In this document: positions 1 to 10,300 of the stretch, one piece after another
Layout: each line of letters opens with the position of its first letter
How positions within the stretch are numbered: position 1 is the first letter of the stretch
DNA from: Watersipora subatra
Taxonomy: Eukaryota > Bryozoa > Gymnolaemata > Cheilostomatida > Watersiporidae
Direction of reading: 5' to 3'
DNA length: 64,000 nt
Assembly: GCF_963576615.1 (NCBI RefSeq)
Contig: NC_088714.1
Coordinates: 42,750,072 to 42,814,071 of the forward strand
The notes under the pieces: generated by a model
What the model was told of the DNA's origin: nothing
Database searches by the model: none
Seen by the model: only the letters and a program-made list of their open reading frames with translations
Position numbers and translations under genes: made by a program

Positions 1-149
1 TTTCGCTTGATCAAGTGAAAAGGGCTCATTAACCTAACAATAAATTTGAATGAAAAATATTTTTGTGAATTTTGCATTTTTGTGAATGGCATTTCAAGTT
101 TATTAAAGAATTACAAGTTTGTGTGTGGCAGTAAACAGTAAAGAGGGCA

Positions 150-265
150 GTTAAAATTGAAATTATGTCTACAAACAAGTAGAGGATTTCCATAGGATCT
201 CAACTCCGCGACATTCAAATCGCAAGTCTACAAACAAGTGCGCCTAGCCACTAGGCTAAGCTGTT
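150..265 (-). repeat. tRNA-derived SINE remnant
   Basis: On the minus strand a tRNA-like head can be read: an A-box-like TAGCCTAGTGGC, followed after the expected spacing by a B-box-like GGAGTTGAGATCC. The same architecture recurs near 10.2, 22.3 and 35.9 kb. It is a pol III-type promoter relic, not a working tRNA gene, because no cloverleaf can be closed. Confidence 0.45.
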
Positions 266-1171
266 CTTATCTTTTCTAATGTTCTTACATATAAATATAT
301 CCTTATCCCAATTGCACATGCAAAATATACACTTTTTATTAAATAATATTACCTTTTACTATTGTTATTTTTTGAAATGTTTTTTTACCTATTTTGTGAA
401 CGTGCCATTTCAATTTCAAATTTGTCATTGCACTCCTATTGCCGGTTTCGGTAAATCCGTAAAAGCTAAATACTTTTTATGTGAAAAAATATATTATCTG
501 GAGTAGGAATTTGATCTACATTTTCTCTCCGTTTGGTCAGACTAAGTATCAGAGAAAGAAAGTCTAATATCTCATTTTTATGTTTGTACCAGTATCGAGA
601 GGTACCAGTATCATTTATCAAAACTATGAATACAGCGAGCTTATGCTGCAACAGTAAACTTTTTTATACTCATTTCCATATACTCAGCGGTTATTTGTTC
701 TCTTAATTTATTTGAACTGCACAAAAATACTTTTCTCATGATTTGAAGTTCAAAAGTTAGAATGGTGAATGTTGTATATGCTAAATAAAATAAGTTTTCT
801 GCGCAAAGATTTTATTACCCGGGCAATACCGGGCATTCAACTCCGCCTTCAGTGACTTCAACTGCGCATAGCGATCAATATAGTGAATATATTTATTACA
901 TCGGTTAAAATACGCATAATGACATTGCGTCACACGCAACGATTGCTAGCTGGGTCACGGCTACACTAGATGATAATGGTAATAAAAACAACTTATAAAC
1001 AACTGGAGGTAGTGTAGTGTATAGGTAATGTAGGTAATGTAATGTTTATAAGCTGTTTTTATTACCCGTGCAACGCAAGGCATTCAGCTAGTAGCATAAG
1101 ATACATATGTAGATAAACAGCTGAATGTGAAAGGTCAGACGGAGTGAGCGACTAAAAGCCAAGGAAAGGTG

Positions 1172-1286
1172 CGGTAGATACGAAAAGATAATAATTGATT
1201 TATAGATAATAGTTGAGGGAGGGCAACTCCCAAAAGATATTTGGTCTGTTCAGTCATTCAGTGTGTTCGGCTTTTCGTATCTACCG
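1172..1286. mobile_element. 115-bp MITE with 16-bp TIRs and 10-bp TSD
   Basis: The ends CGGTAGATACGAAAAG (1172-1187) and CTTTTCGTATCTACCG (1271-1286) are perfect inverted repeats. They are flanked by the perfect direct repeat AGGAAAGGTG at 1162-1171 and 1287-1296. There is no coding capacity. A 9-10 bp target duplication is typical of Mutator-like (MULE) transposons, so a non-autonomous MULE is the likeliest class. Perfect TIRs and TSD suggest a recent insertion. Confidence 0.8.
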
Positions 1287-1389
1287 AGGAAAGGTGGCCA
1301 AAGGTAGAAAGCTATTTGTAAGATAATTTATATTTTATTACACTTTATAAATATGCCTATAAAGTAATAGCCAGTCTTTCTGGTTGTAG

Positions 1390-4300
1390 CAAACTTCCAC
1401 ATACCAGTGGCTGGGAGAAGGGAGGGATTAGATTACAGTTTTGATGAAGTTATCTACACAGAAGGGAATGCAGCGGATGCAGCCAAGCTAATAGAAGAGT
1501 ATAATATCCAAGGTCAGAAGAAGTTCAAGCGGATCTCAAAGCAATATCATAAGCGAGATGAAAAGGTCAAGCTGCGTGCAGGTGCGTATCATCTTGTGAC
1601 TTCTTTATTATTCATTCATATTTAATGCCTAAATTCAAGATTATGGCTCTTCATTTATTCAAAGATGTACAGTTGCAATGTCTGTGTGGTAATGTAAAAA
1701 TCTGTGTGGGGCAGACAGCTTCATTCGCTTTCTGGAATACTTTGTAATGGTTCAGCACATGTGTCTAGGGGTGGTGGAGCAAGCTATCATATGGTCATTT
1801 TAACTAAAATGTAATGTAAGTTGACTATGTAGATTATGTGATACTGTATGTAATATATGATAACTCCAAATTACACCGCAATTAAAAAAGCGCTTGCTGT
1901 TTACTGACTTTTGTGAGCCAGTGACACTAAATGAGACTTGTTGTACGCCGAACCAATGGAAAGCAAAGGTCCAAGACACAAAACTAACAAATGAGCCAAA
2001 GTACGAAAGATCGTTCGGCCTTTAATATCTACAAATATCTTTCGTGAGTTGAGGCAAAATTTCTCCCAAAAGACGACTCGTAACTCTAAAGTTTTATATG
2101 CAGTCTTTTGTAAGTAGAGGTTGCACTGTATATGTAAATAGTAATACATATCTTCAACACCTCTCAACTGCATAATTATCACTGTATATGTAAATAGTAA
2201 TACATATCTTCAACACCTCTCAACTGCATTATTATCACTGTATATGTATATAGTAATACATATCTTCAACACGTCTCAACTGCATTATTATCACTGTATA
2301 TGTAAATAGTAATACATATCTTCAACACGTCTCAACTGCATTATTATCACTGTATATGTATATAGTAATACATATCTTCAACACGTCTCAACTGCATTAT
2401 TATCACTGTATATGTAAATAGTAATACATATCTTCAACACCTCTCAACTGCATTATTATCACTGTTCTGCATCTAGTTTTACGAGTCTCTTCTACATCTA
2501 ATTTATCCATACTGATAATTGTACTGCATCTAGCTTTACCTTTTCCCCACTGTTCCCCACCCAGCAAGGTTGTCTTATTAATTTTGCACGATTTTTTAGT
2601 TGACATGATTAATAAAAAACAGCACAAAGCTGAGCGAGCGAACAGGAAACGTCATCAAGGATTTGGTACTCAAGGTCCAAGTTATGGCCCTAATAACTTT
2701 AACACTGGGACTGGCAATTCAACAGATTCTTTTGAAATGGCATGGACTCAACCAACAGGCACTGATGATGCTGTAAGGCAAGCCGTGCTACAAGTGAATG
2801 CTGAAGCTCAATCTGACACAATGTGGCGAGTAGGAGGTGTGAGAGGAATAAGAAGTGCACCTCCTCGAAATTGGGGTGGGATAATGCACGAATCTGTAAG
2901 AGGAAATCCAAGAGTGGTAGGCACTCAAGGATGGCAGCCCATGGGAATACCAAGAGCTTATAACAGGATGGGTATGCCGATAGGATATCCAAGAACTAGG
3001 CAACCCAATAGTGGACGAGGCATAAGAATTCAAGGAAATCAAATGGGCATACAGCTTTATCAGATGGGCATGCAGAGCAATCGGATGGGCATGCCGAGCA
3101 ATCGGATGGGCATGCAGGGAAATCAGATGGGCATGCATGGAAATCAGATGGGCATGCAGGCAAATCAGATGGGCATGCAGGCAAATCAGACGGGCATGCG
3201 AAGAAATCAAATTCGCATGCAGAAAAGTCCATTGGTTGGGCAGGAAAACCAGGTGGGCATGCAGGGTAACCAGGTGGGCATGCAGGGTAACCAGATGGAT
3301 ATGAAGGGAAACAAGATGATTATGCAAGGATATCAGGTTGGTCCTCCTGGAAATAAAATGGGAACGCAGTTGACTCGTATGGGTATGCAGGACAACCTGA
3401 TAGGCATGCAAGAAAATCAGACGGGCATGCAAGAAACTTATAAGAAAAAGCAACAGAGCCAGATGAACATTCAAGGGAATCAGATAGTAATGCCAGGAAC
3501 ACAAACGGGCGTGGAGAGCGGTGCTATGGGTTTGCAAGAAACTCGGGAAGGATTGCAAAAACTTGAGGAACAAATGCAAGTTGACACGATGAAAAGCGGT
3601 TCCCCAATACAGCACATATGGAGTGAAATGCAGCAAACAATGACTCAAACGATGGCAGAAAATATGCAGTACTCTATGCTTCAGGCTTTTCAGCAGCAAA
3701 TGGAAACAGCTGGTAAGGCTCTCTAATCAATTCTTGCGCTGACGGTTGATGTTAAGTTTGTATTTTACCAGTGTATAATGTATCTTCGGGCAACATTACA
3801 TAATGTATATTTGGACAATAATGCATTATGTGGCATGAAGCACGTGAACTCAGTGTGCATTGGGTTTGGATTTATAGTAGGCAGCAAAGACAACTGGCAC
3901 TATGAGGCAGGAACTACAGCGAGCTGGCAAACCAATGAGAGTCAAGGTGAGAATTTGCAGTTGAGTGCGCTGCCTATGTTCAGTATGTAGGATCCTGTTC
4001 AGAACATTTGCTGCAGTGACTCAGGTTCAGATAGTAAAACTGTCTTGCCTATAGTTAATGTGAGGCTCTGAGGCTATACTTTAGTTGATGTTCTTGTCGA
4101 GCTTTCATCTATGCTTTTGTTTATCCTTCAGTCTGTACAGCTTTTGTTTATATTATTCTATACACATTCTTGCCTCTACGCCTCTGTCTATTCTGCAGTA
4201 ATCTTGAAAATGTTTAGCGCACACACACACACATATGCGTGTGTATGATGCTAGGTCTGAGCCAACATGTGAAATTTAATTCTGTGTAAAATAAGTTAAT

Positions 4301-4483
4301 CCAATTAAACCTTGATTTGTATTTGTAACAATTATTAACAAATTTATTAACTACTATTAATTGCTGATGTGGTGCTGTTACTGTTCAGGTCTGACCGGTT
4401 ATGATGATAGTTTAAAACAGCAGCAGTCTGCTGCCCAGCAAGGGATGGCAGCATATGGACCGAGCTATGGAAGCTATGGCTAA
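1390..4483 (+). CDS. hnRNP U-like RNA-binding protein, C-terminal part (3 exons, 5' end outside window)
   Basis: Exons are 1390-1581, 2600-3712 and 4389-4483 (TAA stop at 4481). All junctions are GT/AG and phase 1, giving about 465 residues. The first exon carries NFHIP followed by FDEVIYTEGNAADAAKLIEEY, matching the end of the hnRNP U kinase-like region (an FDE-x-Y-x-E, then AQKLLEQY-type helix). The second exon encodes a basic linker, then a repeat of Asn-Gln-Met-Gly-Met-Gln units, then a Gln-rich helix. The last exon ends in a Tyr/Ser/Gly tail (AAYGPSYGSYG). In known hnRNP U proteins the tail is RGG-rich; here RGG is replaced by Met/Gln repeats. Likely role: nuclear RNA or chromatin-associated scaffold. 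The family call rests on one exon plus the low-complexity tail, so FUBP-like or other hnRNPs are not fully excluded. Confidence 0.68.
2125..2460. repeat. 56-bp tandem repeat, 6 copies
   Basis: Units begin ACTGTATATGTAAATAGT at 2125, 2181, 2237, 2293, 2349 and 2405. They differ at only a few positions (TAAATAG/TATATAG, CACCTC/CACGTC). The array lies in the intron 1582-2599 of the hnRNP U-like gene. Confidence 0.9.
2960..3480 (+). other. Met-rich low-complexity repeat domain inside the hnRNP U-like exon
   Basis: An imperfect 18-nt repeat (AATCAGATGGGCATGCAG-type) encodes NQMGMQ and variants such as NRMGMP, NQVGMQ and NQTGMR. About 32 of 177 residues are Met, spread evenly. Substitutions are mostly conservative (Val, Ile and Leu for Met) and the reading frame is intact through all units, which points to selection at the protein level. 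Confidence 0.8.
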
Positions 4484-4554
4484 GTGCACATTGCTCTCCT
4501 GAACTATGGTTAGTCTCATATGTTGCTAGCTTTGAGAAGTATCTCCTCTCAGCC

Positions 4555-4722
4555 TTATCTCTAATATATGTATTAGATATATACATGTATATGATATATA
4601 TATATATTATATATCTATATATATAATAGATATATATATATATAATATATATATATATATATGAAGGTGGCGTTCGAATTAAGGTGGCGTTTTATGTATA
4701 TGTGTATATATATATATATATA
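4555..4722. repeat. TA microsatellite and broken TIR-element end
   Basis: (TA)n tracts surround 4663-4695, which holds two GGTGGCGTT motifs characteristic of the TA-flanked element that starts at 4725. This looks like the end of another, broken copy. Confidence 0.6.
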
Positions 4723-4724
4723 TA

Positions 4725-6220
4725 CCGTAAAGCCTTTAATTGAACGCTACCGCTAATTGAATGCCACCTCCAATTGGCCGCCACCCTGAGAGAAGGGTTG
4801 AAAAATAGGCCGCCACTCTCCAATTGAACGCCATCTCCATTTGACCATTACTTTGACATTATTTGATCTTTACGAGCTCATAGTATCAACTGTTCAGCAG
4901 AACAATGTCTACAAAATCGTATTAATAATAAATCCCTTACATTAATAGCAATTAATTCTCTCGTTGTCCAATTCCAAAGTTTTTCGTTTTTTTTGTTAAA
5001 ACTTTGAAAGCAACACCATGAAAATAATCAATAACGGTCTCAGGCTAGTAGTACTTCTCTGTTTAACGCTGTCTTTCTACTTCAAAGTTGCCTACATTTA
5101 TAAAAACGGCTGGTAGTCGATTGGCAGTTCGATCGGCTGATAGTCGGTAGTTGATGGCAGTCGATTAACTTCCCATCACACCAATGTAATAAAACCCTGG
5201 TATGACTATCTATCTTATCTATGAGTAACTGATTGCATTAACTCACTTACTTAACACTATCTATTCAGTGCCTTTGCAAGTCATGTAGGTATTGAATTGC
5301 TTTAAATAATAAGCATATATTAGAGTAATAAAATATAATCATCATTTCTTTAATATGAGCAATAATTACTATCTTAACTGGGAAAATTCATGACCATTCT
5401 CATGGCTGATGGTATTGATCTAGTCAATCACTACGATTGACTGGCACAAAAAGGTGCGTGGCCTATAGGCTCCTTGTTGGCACCGGAAACGCTCGTGTTG
5501 TTGAAGGCACTGTTATCACTCTAGGGGAGATAACTCTATGGTTACGACACAAAGTCATGGCGTAACGTCACGGAGAGGGGTACCTCTTATTAGTATTACT
5601 CATAGGTATAGTATACTAGGTTTACTATATCTATGGTATTACTATATACCTCATATTATTTGATTGCATCACTGCGGTAATCTGAACTGGGCTTACAATG
5701 GATCGATGCTCCTAACTCCACTTTTATTGCGCATAAAAAGCCAGTTCTGACTGCAAACTGTAGCAAACATCTCAATGAGTGCAATAAGCTTTCATGCAGT
5801 CGCGTTAAATACAGTTGTAAAATGAAAATATGCTTTCAAATTTAAATTGAATTAAAAACCTTTAAAGCTCCAACAAACTGCAACGCAGGCTATAAGATCA
5901 TCTATAAGATCATCGTAGGTTAATTGCAAGCAATAGATATCAACTGGTGGAGACATGTATCAGCTTTTTCGTGCATATTATTAAAAGATTTACGACAAGT
6001 TTAAGGTAAGTTAGCGACTTTCTTGCATACAAAAGGGTTGATGTCATACCGGCCAAAGGAGAGTGTAAAATATAGGCGACATTCAATTTGTTTGTTGAAG
6101 GATTAAATTTATCTTCTCAATGTTCTGACGAGGTGTTTGAAAAATACAACGCCACCCTTTATTTGAATGTCAGCTGTAATACAGCGCCACAAGGGAAGGG
6201 TTTAAATAAAGGTTTAACTG
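4725..6220. mobile_element. TA-flanked TIR element, about 1.5 kb, copy 1
   Basis: It begins CCGTAAAGCCTTTAATTG and ends GTTTAACTG, inside TA dinucleotides (4723-4724, 6221-6222). Subterminal motifs of the type GGCGTTCAAATAAAGG are repeated at both ends. Internal sequence (for example around 5018-5040 and 5926-6080) matches the element at 57848-59237 in reverse orientation. A TA target duplication suggests the Tc1/mariner superfamily, but I found no transposase, so it is non-autonomous or unclassified. Confidence 0.65.
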
Positions 6221-6222
6221 TA

Positions 6223-7334
6223 TATATATATATATATATATATTAACTGAATGCCCCACGTTGCTAGGGTAATAAAAAAATTATCATATGATATTGAGAA
6301 CTTCAGTAGTAACTTAACCTAGTTTAAATCTTTCCTAAAATGAAAGCCGTGAAGCCAGCCTGACATTATGACGCGTCATGGCGTTACACATCATGTGTAC
6401 AGTTATTTCATAGTACGCAATTGTAATCTTTGTGTGTCTATTGAACGTCAAATAAGTTGTTTTACTTCAATTTTACTTAAATTTATAAGTTCTCTTTGTT
6501 TCTACAGGTACTTGACAGACTGGTACTTGACAGGTACTTGACAGACTGGTTCGATGGACCCTTCAAGGCTTTAACCCTATTGTTTATAAATTGTACATTA
6601 TCAAGTTAGTTCTTTGCTATGCAACATAATGATTCCATTTTTCAGAATCATGTTTGTCTATTTCAACTTTATATTTTGTAAATACATCCTCGGTCAAACC
6701 ATCTTTAATTCTCTGCTTCCCACAAGTCTTGCATTCTGAGATTACCGTGAGTGTGACAGTCTACGCAGTGCCTAGTGAACTAGTTTGTCATTGTTTCTAT
6801 ACTTTCCTTATCGTTGCGCAACACTGAATTCTTTGATCGATTGAAGCACATTCTGTAAGGAGACGCTGACCAAATAACAACGTTAGTGCTGTATATTTGG
6901 TAGCCGTTGTCTTTAATTCGCTTGAAATATAAATGTGTCAACTTCAAGAAAAGACTAGACAGCGATGCAGCTGGTCAAATAAGCAAAACATTAATTTAAA
7001 TGTGAAACAAATAATTAAATAAGCAATTAGATGTAAATGAGAGATAATTTGTAATGGCTGAATATGAAAGAGATTTGGTGAGAGCGTGGAACGTGTAAAG
7101 AAAAATATATGGTCCATAAATATACAGTGTATTATTAGAAAAACATTTTTCAGCTTGATGCATAGCCCTCGATTCTCTGGTGTATCTGTGAGTTTGCCAT
7201 AGACCTTAAGCTCTATACTAGTATCAGGGTTAAAATGATTAACAGGGATTTTTATCTGTAAAAGGAAAACATCTCTCATGATCGTCGTTTAAAGCTGAGT
7301 TAGAGAAACACAAATAAATTCATTGATGTAATTT
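6223..7334. other. Intergenic region between converging genes
   Basis: AT-rich DNA between the hnRNP U-like stop and the Vsx-A stop; it should include the Vsx-A 3' UTR on the minus strand. A short direct duplication (GGTACTTGACAGACTGGT) lies near 6507-6550. No coding exon seen. Confidence 0.4.
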
Positions 7335-10300
7335 TTAGAGATCTTTGAAATTAAAGTTGTCTTCTGTTGTACTGAGGGTGGCATCCTCAACACCCAGTAC
7401 ATTAGCTAGCTGAGAATGGTGCTCCTTGGCGCGGGCTCTTAGGGCCACTATGCTGCCAGATTTTTGTTCTGTACCGGAGGCCACTTCTTCAGTCTCTAAG
7501 GTTGCTGCTGCTTCTACAGATTTCTTGTGCATTCCTGAAAGCAACAGTACACAGTAACAAACTACCGTAGTATTTTATGGAAACCAAAGTTGTCTACTCT
7601 TTAGTTGGGTAAGGATAACTTCATATTAAGCTTTAAAATACAGTATAACAAGTTAATAGTTTTGGTAAATAGAACTATTTTTTATCACCATTTCATCTTA
7701 AACTTGTTATCACTGGCAACAAGGTTTAAACCAACCCAAAATATATATAAACGTGATCAAAACCTGAAGCTTGCTTAATAGTTTTTTGAAACATTGGAAT
7801 AGATCGCTCTGGAATTTCAATGACCTAAATGCATTTATTTTACAGTATACTCGTATACATTTATACATCTATATTTATGACCATAAGTAAGCACTTTTTC
7901 ATTCATTATTGATCATTGCCATGGTAATCATCATGATCACATTGTTTTGGTCACATGATCACATCATTATTCATGCACTTTCACTGATAACCTGAGTGCT
8001 GAATGCCTGAAACCTTTTTTAATTCAGTACTTACCAAAAACCTCAAAATAGAAGTTTTGTGATCGGCAACAATATTTACATAGAACATTTATTTTATGGT
8101 AGACCCGACAGCAATAAAGGTCCTCAATTACTAAAAGTAAGTCTTTAAACTTACTGTACATGCATCAGTTTCAAGTTCAAAAGGGTTTACTGATAGAATT
8201 GAAGGTTACTAACCTAATAGCCATGGTGCCTGTGATTGCTCTACATCTCCAGACTTTGCTGATTTGATGATAGATTCAGGGAGTGGCAATGCGTGCCTCA
8301 CCATTGCTCCATACAGACCATATTCTGCCATAATACTGCTAGCTCCCCAAGTTTTTTCTGTCTTCCTCCATTTTGCTCTTTTGTTTTGAAACCAAACCTA
8401 AAAACAAGTTGATTAAATTTATAACCTTCGAATAATCTATTGTTTATATAACAAGTTTTGAATTAGCATCATCTAGTAAGTTGTATGTACACAATTCTAA
8501 CTCATTAACTGAATGAAGTTGTGTGGGGGTGCTGCTTATACAATGGAAAATGTAAGCCAAGAGTAGACAACTCATGCCTTGCTAAGAAAGCTGCTTGTAT
8601 CAACAGAAGTTGGTCATTATATCCTGTAGCAATTATATGTCTGTTTGGGTTAATTGTAAAAGTCTCAGTTATAGTAAGTCATAAGATTACAAATACTCAG
8701 ATTATTTGCATGCTTCTCTATTTGGATTGAATTGTATCCAAAAAAATATAACAATCGGGTTTTTTATATTATTAATATATGATTAAGTTACTAAGTATAA
8801 AAAATATGTTAATAGTTTTATGTAATTAGCATAACACACCAGTACATAGCATAAATAGCTACTCAACATTCTCAAATAAATATAAATTAAATTTTAGGGT
8901 ATCATTTCGCTATGGTACGTCCCTTTACTTGATGATGAACTTGCAAGTATTATTAAAAAAAACTGTGCCTATTACTTATTTTAAAAGTTCATACAGTATT
9001 ATAGCATAGTGAGGCACCCTCATACGGTGCTGCACTGCCATCATGGGAACAGCTGTTGCTCTCATTATGTAGTGATTAAGTTTTGCTGCACGGAAGCAAA
9101 AGACCCGTGCGATGCGCCATCTTAGTGCTATGAAAAGGCGTCGCATGGCAACTCCAACAGCGTTGCACATAGGTCTTGCTTTCCTGTTGCTCCTGATGCA
9201 GACATATGCCTTGACACAAGGCGTCACACAACCATCGCTTTACGACAGCATTCTATAAAAACATGAGCTGTGTGTCGACCCAGCATAGCGCCTCAGCACT
9301 GGCTCGCCCGAGTGTCGATACACTATCTTTTTATGGAAATTTAGTAAATGCCTCTCTTGAGCTTTCGTTTGTGGTCTACAGAATTTACTTATAATCATAA
9401 ACAGTGACCAATATTCATTTGCTGTCATACTCCAAATAGGCTCGTAATACGTGTAGAGGTTCACAAGCGAATTCTAGCTGTTGTGAGCAGCACATCACTA
9501 TTTGACAAAATCAAAGAATTTGTAGCAAACAGTAACCTTGTTTTTACGCTTCTTCAAGTCTATAAAATATCATTTTACGTTAACAAGCAGTAGTGTTACT
9601 AGATCAGCGGTAACTAAGGTGTGTGAAGGATGATTCCATTAATTCTTTTTTCAGTGCTTCCTAAAGAAGCATCTACTAGCATGAGTCAAGCATTGGCACG
9701 AATGCTTAGTAAGTTAAGTTGTCCACCTAACGGAGGCAGGCTCTACTTGTCACAATGGTAAGCATTGCTAATCTTATGCAACTCGAGTGTCTTTGTTTTT
9801 AGCTCAGTCTAGTGATTCATCGCTGCAGATTTACCTATCCAAAGAAATGATTTGAAGTTGGACAAATAAACCATTCATTGATTGTGATGATTGCTCAAAC
9901 AAGATTATCCGGATGGTAAACATAATTCAGAGTTGTCTTCTCAATGATTTAATCATCCAATTCTCTGTTCAGATTATAAATATTATGGTTTATTGAGTTT
10001 CACATAGCTCATAATAAAATATATAACTATAATATAAGTTATTACAATTGAACTGTAACTTATTATAGATTTAGTATGTAACTATAATATAAGTTATTGT
10101 AATGTAACTTATTATAATATATAACTACAATATGCATTATCATAATTGTAATATAACTTATCATAACTTTTACTATAATAAAAGCAGTGTCAGTTCAACA
10201 GTTGAAGTCTAAACTAGCAGTTGAAAGCTGGGAAAAAGGATTACACCGCATGGGATTCAAACTCATGACATTCAGTTTGGTAGACCAGCTCTTCAACAAT

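Larger units (their letters stand above)
1..1389. other. Non-coding stretch left of first recognised exon
   Basis: AT-rich intron or flank of the hnRNP U-like gene. I could not find an exon for the upstream SPRY and kinase-like domains expected in that family, so the rest of the gene should lie left of the window. It holds a SINE remnant near 150-265 and a 115-bp inverted-repeat element at 1172-1286. Short open frames here show no protein-like composition. Confidence 0.5.

Noticed and set aside
2788-3699. 303-codon antisense frame opposite the Met-rich exon
   Set aside because: Shadow of the 18-nt coding repeat; the sense frame has splice junctions in phase and family similarity.
3778-3990. 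70-codon frame downstream of the Met-rich exon
   Set aside because: It lies in the intron 3713-4388, whose donor and acceptor join in phase without it.
8976-9464. Minus-strand open frames in Vsx-A intron 3 as a coding exon or transposase
   Set aside because: No recognisable motif, no fitting splice phase with Vsx-A; kept only as an unexplained GC-richer island.
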